Positions 58,395 to 64,000 of a stretch of DNA of 64,000 nucleotides are shown here, one piece after another. Positions within the stretch are counted from its first letter, which is position 1, and every line of letters begins with the position of its first letter. The notes beneath the pieces were generated by a model. That model was not told the DNA's origin. It did not search any database and saw only the letters and a program-made list of their open reading frames with translations. Made by a program: the position numbers and the translations under genes. The stretch is from Streptomyces decoyicus (GTDB taxonomy: Bacteria; Actinomycetota; Actinomycetes; Streptomycetales; Streptomycetaceae), in the NCBI RefSeq assembly GCF_019880305.1, contig NZ_CP082301.1, positions 248,001 to 312,000 on the forward strand. The letters run 5' to 3'.

Positions 58395-59069
58395 ATGACG
58401 AAAAGCAGAACGATCCGCCACGGAAGCCGGCTGCTGGCGCTGTCCACGGCGTCACTGGGCCTGGTCGCGGCGATGGCCATGCCGGCTGCCGCGGACGACC
58501 AACCCACGCGGGACCAGCTCATAGCCGACTGCGCTTCCGGTGAAGGGAAGTGCAGCTTCAACGAGCCGAAGCTCGGCGAGGCATATCTCGGGGACTTCCG
58601 CCAGGTCTCCAACTCTCTCTACAACTGCAGTACGTCGGACGCCACGCAGTCGATGGGCTGGGCGGACACCGTGGGCTCCACGGACTCCGCGGGCGTCTCC
58701 GTCACGGCCGGCGGCAACATCGCCGGTCTCATCGACCTGAGTGTCACGGCGACGTACAGCCACACCTGGTCGAGTTCGCACACCGAGAACAGCTCGCTGA
58801 ACATGACGGTCAAGCCCGGCGAGGTGGGCTGGATCTCCCGTGCGCAGGTCATGCAGACCGTCTCCGGGACCTGGCAGACGCACTACGACAGCCCGAAGTG
58901 GGGGCACTACTTCTGGTTCGTGCCGGACACGGTCACCGGCCCCGCGCCCAACGGAACCGACGGCAAGAGCAATGCGGTGACCGTCAAGACGCGCGAGATG
59001 ACCGCGGCGGAGAAGAGCTCCTGCTCGGCCGACGCGAAGAAGGGCCAGGCGTTCGTGGTCAAGCACTGA
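58395..59069 (+). CDS. Secreted protein with aerolysin/ETX-MTX2-like beta domain
   Basis: A 224-residue secreted protein with a Sec signal (residues 1-33, ending MPAAA). The mature part has Ser/Thr-rich alternating amphipathic strands (SVTAGGNIAGLIDLSVTAT, then YSHTWSSSHTENSSLNMTV, then VGWISRAQVMQTVSG). This S/T-rich alternating pattern is typical of the pore-forming hairpin region of aerolysin/ETX-MTX2 toxins. Four cysteines may form disulfides. Function as a pore-former is inference. ATG 58395; an AT-rich promoter region with an 8-bp inverted repeat precedes it. Single gene with a strong terminator after it. Confidence 0.65.
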   Translation: MTKSRTIRHGSRLLALSTASLGLVAAMAMPAAADDQPTRDQLIADCASGEGKCSFNEPKLGEAYLGDFRQVSNSLYNCSTSDATQSMGWADTVGSTDSAGVSVTAGGNIAGLIDLSVTATYSHTWSSSHTENSSLNMTVKPGEVGWISRAQVMQTVSGTWQTHYDSPKWGHYFWFVPDTVTGPAPNGTDGKSNAVTVKTREMTAAEKSSCSADAKKGQAFVVKH

Positions 59070-59156
59070 GCTGACCACGGCGGAGCCGAACGGCCGCATC
59101 GGGGGGCTGCCTCGCGCACTCGGGCACGGGGCAGACCATTGCGGCTGTCGGCGAAC

Positions 59157-59188
59157 GTGCCTCCCGGCTCCTACGGGCCGGGAGGCAC
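59157..59188 (+). terminator. Terminator hairpin
   Basis: GTGCCTCCCGGC (59157-59168) pairs perfectly with GCCGGGAGGCAC (59177-59188), about 90 bp after the ETX-like gene's stop. Confidence 0.85.
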
Positions 59189-59388
59189 ACTCGTCTCAGC
59201 ACCTCCCCGGCGCCGCTCCGGCGTTCCTCTCTCCTCCCCTGCGCCGGGCCCCGGGCCGATGACCGAAGGGACCCCGCCGCCGGCTGCGGCCAGCCCCGTC
59301 CGCCCCGTCAGGCCGGCTCCGCGTTGCTCAGTGGGACACCGGCCGCGAAGCGGCGCACCAGCTCGACCACCTTCGCCCCGAACAGGTC

Positions 59389-59612
59389 CGTGGTCGCGGG
59401 TACGGGCCCAGGGCTGGGCGGCGGTCGACGCGGAGAACGAGATCGGTGTGCGCTCCCTCGCGGTCGCCGTGCCGGGCAGCGAGACCCCCGGCCGCCCGCC
59501 CCTGGCCGTATCCCTGGGCGCGACGGTCATCCTCACCTCCCGGGACGAACTGATCACCCATCTGAACACGCTGCACACCTGCGCCCAGGGCATCGCCGCC
59601 CGTCTGGTGTGA
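59389..59612 (+). pseudogene. IclR-family regulator remnant (C-terminal fragment)
   Basis: The frame RAQGWAAVDAENEIGVRSLAV, then LAVSLGATVILTSRDELI, matches the C-terminal effector-domain end of IclR regulators (GWAVDDEELEPGVRSIAAPV pattern). There is no N-terminal HTH and no start upstream; the frame before it is scrambled. It is the 3' end of a lost regulator gene, presumably followed formerly by another start. The rest of 59189-59677 shows no gene. Confidence 0.65.
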
Positions 59613-59677
59613 GCGAAGCGTTCCCGAGGGCGCCCTCGCCGGCACCTCCGGGCGCCGACCGCGCATAGGCTCCGCTC

Positions 59678-60532
59678 GTGCACTCCTTACGTCCCCTCGC
59701 CGTCGGCGCCTTCGTCCTGGTCATGGCGCTCAGCACGGCTTGCTCCGCCGCTCGCCCCGGACAGTCCGCCGGCTCCGGGACGCCGGCGCCGCCCGGCGGG
59801 TCGGCAGCCCCGACCGCGGTACGGCCGCCGGCCGCGAACGCCGTCTTCGACTACCAGCTCGGCGGCGCCTATCCACCGCCCGCCGGGGTTCGGGCCGTCT
59901 CCCGCGACCGCACGGCCGAGCCCGCCCCCGGTCTCTACAACGTCTGCTACGTCAACGCCTTCCAGGCACAGCCCGACGCCGACATCTGGGAGGACCGCCA
60001 CCCCGAACTCCTGTTGCGGGATGAGCAGGGAGAGCCCGTCATCGACGAGGACTGGGACGAGCCCCTGCTCGACATCTCCACCGGCGCCAAACGCCAGGCC
60101 CTCATGGACATCGTCGGTCCCTGGATCGACGGCTGCGCCAAGGCCGGTTACGACGCGGTCGAACCCGACAACCTCGATTCCTACGAGCGTTCCGACGGCA
60201 GGCTCACCTCCCGGCACGCCGCGGCCTTCGCCCAGCTCCTGACCCGCCGCGCCCACCAGCGGCATCTGGCCGTCGCCCAGAAGAACACCACCGACCTGCT
60301 GCCACAGCGCCATCGCATCGGCTTCGACTTCGCCGTGGTCGAGGAGTGCGCCCGCTACAAGGAGTGCACCGACTTCGGGGACGCCTACGCCGACAGGGTC
60401 TTCGTCATCGAATACCGGAAGAAGGACTTCACCGCCGCCTGCCGCGCCTGGGGGAAAACCCTCTCCCTCTCCCTGCGCGATCGCGATGTCCGCCCCGTCG
60501 GAGCCTCGGGCCATGTCTCTGAGCGCTGCTGA
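59678..60532 (+). CDS. GH114 endo-alpha-1,4-polygalactosaminidase-like lipoprotein
   Basis: A 284-residue lipoprotein: signal with lipobox STAC (residues 19-22), then a Pro-rich linker of about 30 residues, and a TIM-barrel domain with FDYQLGGAYPPP, YNVCYVNAFQ, LDISTGAKRQALMDIVGPWIDGCAKAGYDAVEPDNLDSYERSDG and the EECARYKEC region. GH114 enzymes cleave galactosaminogalactan-type polymers in fungal biofilms; the streptomycete member may help degrade fungal walls. The family acidic residues in VEPDNLD are present. GTG start 59678. Confidence 0.83.
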   Translation: MHSLRPLAVGAFVLVMALSTACSAARPGQSAGSGTPAPPGGSAAPTAVRPPAANAVFDYQLGGAYPPPAGVRAVSRDRTAEPAPGLYNVCYVNAFQAQPDADIWEDRHPELLLRDEQGEPVIDEDWDEPLLDISTGAKRQALMDIVGPWIDGCAKAGYDAVEPDNLDSYERSDGRLTSRHAAAFAQLLTRRAHQRHLAVAQKNTTDLLPQRHRIGFDFAVVEECARYKECTDFGDAYADRVFVIEYRKKDFTAACRAWGKTLSLSLRDRDVRPVGASGHVSERC

Positions 60533-60667
60533 CAACAAGGCGTTTTGTGCGGATCAGCTGTCGTCGGCCCGGGAGTGCCGTTGCCTGATGCGCCGTCGGG
60601 TGGGGGGTGAGCGGGTCGTCGTGGGTCTCACCCGGTGTCTGTGACGCAGCGCTGTTACCCAGTGCTG

Positions 60668-61411
60668 TTACCCAGTGCTGGCTGCGCGTTCGTAGACGCT
60701 GATGTGGCGCCAACTTGCGGCGGTGTACGGCTCGCCGTTCCACCCGCCCCACCGTTCGCGCAGCCGGAGGCCGGCGATGCGGGCCATGAGGTCGAACTCG
60801 GGCGGGTGGGCGAGGCGCAGCCTGATGGGAGAGAGTCTGATGCCCCCGCTGCTGATGCGGATGTGGTTCAGGTCGAGGACCTGGGTCAGTGGGTCGTACC
60901 GGCCGGCGTCGAGGTCGACGTGATCGAGGCCGACCTGCTCGGTGTCGAGGTACTGATGACCGGGGCGTGAGGGCGCGGTGGGGATGCGGCATTCGACGAC
61001 GAACACACCGTCGTCGGTGAGATGGCCGGCGGCGTTCTGGAAGCATCGGACCTGGTCTTCCTGGCTGAGCAGGTTGCCGATCGTGTTGAAGACCAGGTAG
61101 GCCAGCCCGTAGGTGCGGCCGGTGGTGACGCGGGACATGTCGCCCATGGTCACGTCGACTTGCTCGCCACCTGGTTTCTCGCGCATCCGGTCGACCATGT
61201 CCGGCGACAGCTCGATCCCGTCCACCCGTACGCCCGCCTGCATCAGGGGGAGCGCGATGCGGCCGGTGCCCACGGCGAGTTCCAGGGCGTTCTGCTGACC
61301 GGCAAGCCTTGCCAGGAACGTGACGGTCTCGGCCTCGTCGCCGCGGGGCTCGTCGTCGTACCGCTGGGACACCTCATATCCGAAGCTCGTTTTGGGATCG
61401 AATCCCTCCAC
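60668..61411 (-). CDS. Class I SAM-dependent methyltransferase
   Basis: A 247-residue methyltransferase: LELAVGTGRIALPLMQAGV (motif I), VDGIELSPDMVDRMRE (motif II), YLVFNTIGNLLSQEDQVRCF and HLTDDGVFVVECRIP. The C-terminal half with FDLMARIAGLRLRERWGGWNGEPYTA is typical of a streptomycete group of unknown substrate. GTG start 61411 preceded by GAGAGGAG. Single gene in a region with small direct repeats of CTGTTACCCAGTG at 60651-60675 beyond the end. Confidence 0.85.
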   Translation of the reverse strand: MEGFDPKTSFGYEVSQRYDDEPRGDEAETVTFLARLAGQQNALELAVGTGRIALPLMQAGVRVDGIELSPDMVDRMREKPGGEQVDVTMGDMSRVTTGRTYGLAYLVFNTIGNLLSQEDQVRCFQNAAGHLTDDGVFVVECRIPTAPSRPGHQYLDTEQVGLDHVDLDAGRYDPLTQVLDLNHIRISSGGIRLSPIRLRLAHPPEFDLMARIAGLRLRERWGGWNGEPYTAASWRHISVYERAASTG

Positions 61412-61567
61412 GTCACGCTCCTCTCATGATCAGCCGAATCGCTCGGCCGAGCCTGACGGAAGCTCGGGGGCCGGGCCGGACCCTACCGCCGAAGTTGCGT
61501 GCACCACCACGCATTTAGTGAGCCGTCCGATGCGGCAAAAAATGCTCGGTCCGCCACGCACTGCGCG

Positions 61568-62695
61568 TCAGCGAGGGTCCCTCGGCCCGTCAGGGCCCGG
61601 ATCGGTCGTGCCGCCGTGCACCGGGTCCTTCCGGTCGGTACGGCCACGGCCGGGCGGGTCATCGCGGCCCGGCTCGGTCCGGTGCAGGTCGTCGTCGGAG
61701 AGTGGTTCCAGTTGGCCGTGGGTGTCCAGCCAGTACAGGAAGGCCACGGCCGGGCAGACGACCACGGCGGCCACGAGGGAGACCAGGCCGACCCAGCGCA
61801 GGCTGCTGGGAGGGCCGGCGCCCTCGGCCACGGTCAGGGATGTGGGGATGAGATAGGGGCGTTGGGCGGCACCCCAGGCGAGGACCGCCGCGGCGACGAC
61901 ACCGACTGCGGTGAGCCGGGACCAGGCTCCGGACCGGCGCAGCAGGAGCAACCCCGTGGCGAGGGAGCAGGCTCCCGCCAGGACGACGAGGCCGAGGCCG
62001 ACGCCGTGGGTGAGACCGTGCCAGACGTGGGGGGCGTCGCTCCGGGTGACGGACAGCATGATCCCCGCCAGTACGGCGAGTGCGACGAGGCTGCCCAGTG
62101 CCCGCCGCCGGAAGTAGCCGACCAGGTCGGGTGCGTCGAAGCGGGTGGCGTCGGCGGCCAGGAACACGGCGCCGAGGAAGGCCGTCGAGACGATCGCGAT
62201 CAGCCCGAAGAGGATGGAGGTCGGGTTGGCCCAGGCATGAGCCGACGCCTCCGTGCCCGGTACCGCCCGGCCCGAGGCGATTCCGCCGACGGCCGCGCCG
62301 AGGAAGAACGGGGTGAGCAGCGAGGAGAGGGCGAAAACGGCGCCGTAGAGGCGTCGCCCCGCGATACGGCGGACGGGCTTGCGCAGTGCGAAACCGGCGC
62401 CGCGCAGGACCAGGCCGATGGCGGCCAGGGCCAGCGGCACCCACATCGCGGAGAACACGGTCTGGAAGAGGATCGGGAACCCGGTCCACATGATGACGAA
62501 GATGAAGACCAGCCAGACGTTGTTGACCTCCCATACGGGGGCCATGGCATGGTCGATCAGCCATCTGGGGCGCTTGCCGCGCTCGGCGCCCCCGGCGGTC
62601 AGGTCCCAGAATCCGGCTCCGTAGTCGGTGCCGCCGGCACAGGCATAGGCGGCCACGGCGAGCAGCAGTGCCACGGCGATCACAGCGGCGATCAT
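61568..62695 (-). CDS. cydB: Cytochrome bd ubiquinol oxidase subunit II
   Basis: A 375-residue membrane protein with about eight to nine helices. The family opening AVALLLAVAAYACAGGTDYGAGFWDLTAGG and DHAMAPVWEVNNVWLVFIFV are characteristic of CydB; VMWTGFPILFQTVFSAMWVPL follows. It pairs with CydA to reduce oxygen at low concentration without proton pumping, drawing on menaquinol. Start ATG 62695 overlaps the cydA stop (ATGA). The ~40-residue Asp/Arg/Gly-rich tail at the C-terminus is a cytosolic extension typical of streptomycetes. Confidence 0.93.
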   Translation of the reverse strand: MIAAVIAVALLLAVAAYACAGGTDYGAGFWDLTAGGAERGKRPRWLIDHAMAPVWEVNNVWLVFIFVIMWTGFPILFQTVFSAMWVPLALAAIGLVLRGAGFALRKPVRRIAGRRLYGAVFALSSLLTPFFLGAAVGGIASGRAVPGTEASAHAWANPTSILFGLIAIVSTAFLGAVFLAADATRFDAPDLVGYFRRRALGSLVALAVLAGIMLSVTRSDAPHVWHGLTHGVGLGLVVLAGACSLATGLLLLRRSGAWSRLTAVGVVAAAVLAWGAAQRPYLIPTSLTVAEGAGPPSSLRWVGLVSLVAAVVVCPAVAFLYWLDTHGQLEPLSDDDLHRTEPGRDDPPGRGRTDRKDPVHGGTTDPGPDGPRDPR

Positions 62696-64000
62696 GGCCG
62701 GCCGTCCTCGGCCGGTGCCGCTCCCGTATCGCCGGACGACCGGGGGTCGCCGGCCGGCACCGGCGAGCGCGGCCCGTAGGGCGTGCCGGTCTCCGGTCCC
62801 TCGTGCCGCTCCCCCGCCGCCGGTCGCGCGTCGGCGAGCCGCCAGCCGGTACGCATCTTGAGCAGCACGGCGAGCAGCGAGCCGAAGATGAACACATACA
62901 CCACGATCACCAGGCCGAGCATGATCCACAGGCTGGTGGACCGGGTCGCCGTCACCGCCTCGGCGATCCGCATGTGCCGGTAGACGATCCAGGGTTGGCG
63001 TCCGACCTCGGCGGTGACCCACCCGCATTCGACAGCGACGACGGAGGCGACACCCGCGCACGCCGCGCCGCGGAAGAACCACGGTGACCGGGGCAGCCGA
63101 CGGCGCCGCAGCCGGCACCAGCCGTACCAGAGGGCGAGAAGGAGCAGCAGTGAGCCGAGCACGACCATGAGGTCGAAGGCCCAGTGGGTGATGGTGGCCT
63201 GGGCGGCCGTCGGCCGGTCGCTCGCCGGGACGGAGGTCAGCCCGGTCACCCTGGTATCGGCGGTGAACCCGGCCAGGTACGAGTCGAGTTGGGGGATCTT
63301 GATGCCGCCGGAGATGCTGCCGTCGGGGCGCAGACGGCCGAAAATGTACTCCGGTACGCGGGTGTCGGTCCGCCAGACCATCTCCGTCGCGGCGAACTTC
63401 ACCGGTTGCTTGTGAAAGACCGACCGGGCGATGGAGTCACCGAGCAGCATCTGCACCGGGGTGAACACCGCGGCGAGGGTGAAGGGAACGGTGAAGCCGA
63501 GCCGGTGGTAGCGGTCGCGGCGGCCACGCAGCCAGCCGACGGCGTAGACCCCTGCAACGGTGTATCCCGCGGTGACCAGCATCGCCACGACGAAGTGCCA
63601 GTACTGGGGGCCGAACATCGGGGTGAAGATCGCCGACCAGATGTGGACGTCCACGGGCTTGCCCTCGGCATCGAGCGTGAATCCTTGGGGCGTGTTCATC
63701 CACGAGTTGGCCGCCAGAATCCCGAACGCACCGAGCAGGGCGGCGGCCGGCAGCGGCAGGCCGAGCAGGAAGTGGGTACCGGGCTTCAGCCTCCGCCAGC
63801 CGTAGAGATAGATGGCGATGAGCACCGCTTCGAGGAAGAAGGCCCATGCCTCGACCCCGAATCCGATCCCGAAGACGCCGCCCCAGGTGCCCATCAGTCC
63901 CGGCCAGAGCAGGCCGAACTCGAAGGACAGCACGGTGCCGGTGACGACGCCGACCGCGAACTGCACCGCCATGACCGCCGACCAGCGTCGGGCGAGGAGC
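62692..64000 (-). CDS. cydA: Cytochrome bd ubiquinol oxidase subunit I (partial at right edge)
   Basis: About 435 residues of CydA are visible; the N-terminal ~50 residues with the first heme ligand lie outside the window. Seen are SFEFGLLWPGLMG, FFLEAVLIAIYLYGWRR, NSWMNTPQGF, and the Q-loop region KQPVKFAATEMVWRT; later GWVTAEVGRQPWIVY marks the quinol-oxidase signature. It holds the hemes b558, b595 and d. Followed directly by cydB in the same operon. CydCD, which usually follows, is not in the window before 61568, and a methyltransferase gene lies there instead. Confidence 0.94.
   Translation of the reverse strand, partial: LLARRWSAVMAVQFAVGVVTGTVLSFEFGLLWPGLMGTWGGVFGIGFGVEAWAFFLEAVLIAIYLYGWRRLKPGTHFLLGLPLPAAALLGAFGILAANSWMNTPQGFTLDAEGKPVDVHIWSAIFTPMFGPQYWHFVVAMLVTAGYTVAGVYAVGWLRGRRDRYHRLGFTVPFTLAAVFTPVQMLLGDSIARSVFHKQPVKFAATEMVWRTDTRVPEYIFGRLRPDGSISGGIKIPQLDSYLAGFTADTRVTGLTSVPASDRPTAAQATITHWAFDLMVVLGSLLLLLALWYGWCRLRRRRLPRSPWFFRGAACAGVASVVAVECGWVTAEVGRQPWIVYRHMRIAEAVTATRSTSLWIMLGLVIVVYVFIFGSLLAVLLKMRTGWRLADARPAAGERHEGPETGTPYGPRSPVPAGDPRSSGDTGAAPAEDGRP

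Noticed and set aside
1..64000. tRNA, rRNA, CRISPR, insertion sequence or integrase
   Set aside because: Spacers were read for such features and none was recognised; a weak tRNA could be missed without a covariance search.

Overview
The window looks like Streptomyces (or a very close relative) chromosome: GC is very high with strong third-position GC bias, start codons are often GTG, operons are tightly overlapped, and there are hallmark families (a short chaplin, an agl-type alpha-glucoside operon, an actinobacterial HelD/HelR motor, DUF2180, an AMIN-like exoprotein, many TetR/PadR/DeoR/MmyB-type regulators). No rRNA, tRNA, CRISPR array, insertion sequence or prophage was recognised.

Layout. 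1-7105 (minus): a tightly coupled operon with an ATP-grasp ligase, a DUF364-like putative metal-chelation protein, a CysK/SbnA-like PLP enzyme, an enolase-superfamily epimerase, an MFS exporter, a methyltransferase and a peptide-type solute-binding lipoprotein that runs off the left edge. A Zur-type palindrome (7211-7225) lies in front of it. Together these suggest an unrecognised zinc-regulated small-molecule (metallophore-like) pathway; this is the most interesting part of the window. 7277-13755: secreted tripeptidyl-aminopeptidase-like hydrolase, Vat/CatB acetyltransferase, flavin amine oxidase, orphan histidine kinase, secreted serine hydrolase. 13792-16597: a three-component P450 system (ferredoxin, ferredoxin reductase, P450). 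17202-24754: a Lys/Ala/Pro-rich DNA-binding-type protein, a YqcI/YcgG (GntA-type) protein, DUF2238, a secreted degenerate HAD protein, hydrolase, DUF2180, histidine phosphatase, CAP-domain exoprotein, VOC protein. 24772-28379: PadR-controlled two-gene ABC system. 28552-35498: sugar-binding protein plus GH13 glucosidase and aglEFG-like importer, one of whose permeases carries a large extracytoplasmic insert.

35561-35688 is a 16-bp tandem repeat array. 35726-42611: GNAT, a DUF2268 protease with a MerR-type promoter and a truncated MerR gene, HelD/HelR, AMIN-like exoprotein, hydrolase with divergent TetR. 42664-46112: DeoR / polyol dehydrogenase / polyol permease locus. 46135-50013: TTC38-like protein, aldo/keto reductase and divergent MmyB-type regulator. 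50502-55140: NCS1 permease with a zinc-ribbon tail, chaplin, a short second Rho, a methyltransferase. 55156-58185: ferredoxin-MBL fusion, SRPBCC and hydrolase with divergent TetR and a perfect operator. 58395-60532: aerolysin/ETX-like secreted protein, an IclR remnant, a GH114 lipoprotein. 60668-64000: methyltransferase and cydAB (cydA cut by the right edge).

All functions are read from sequence motifs by eye; no database search was possible. Start codons were chosen from overlap, ribosome-binding sites and family N-termini.
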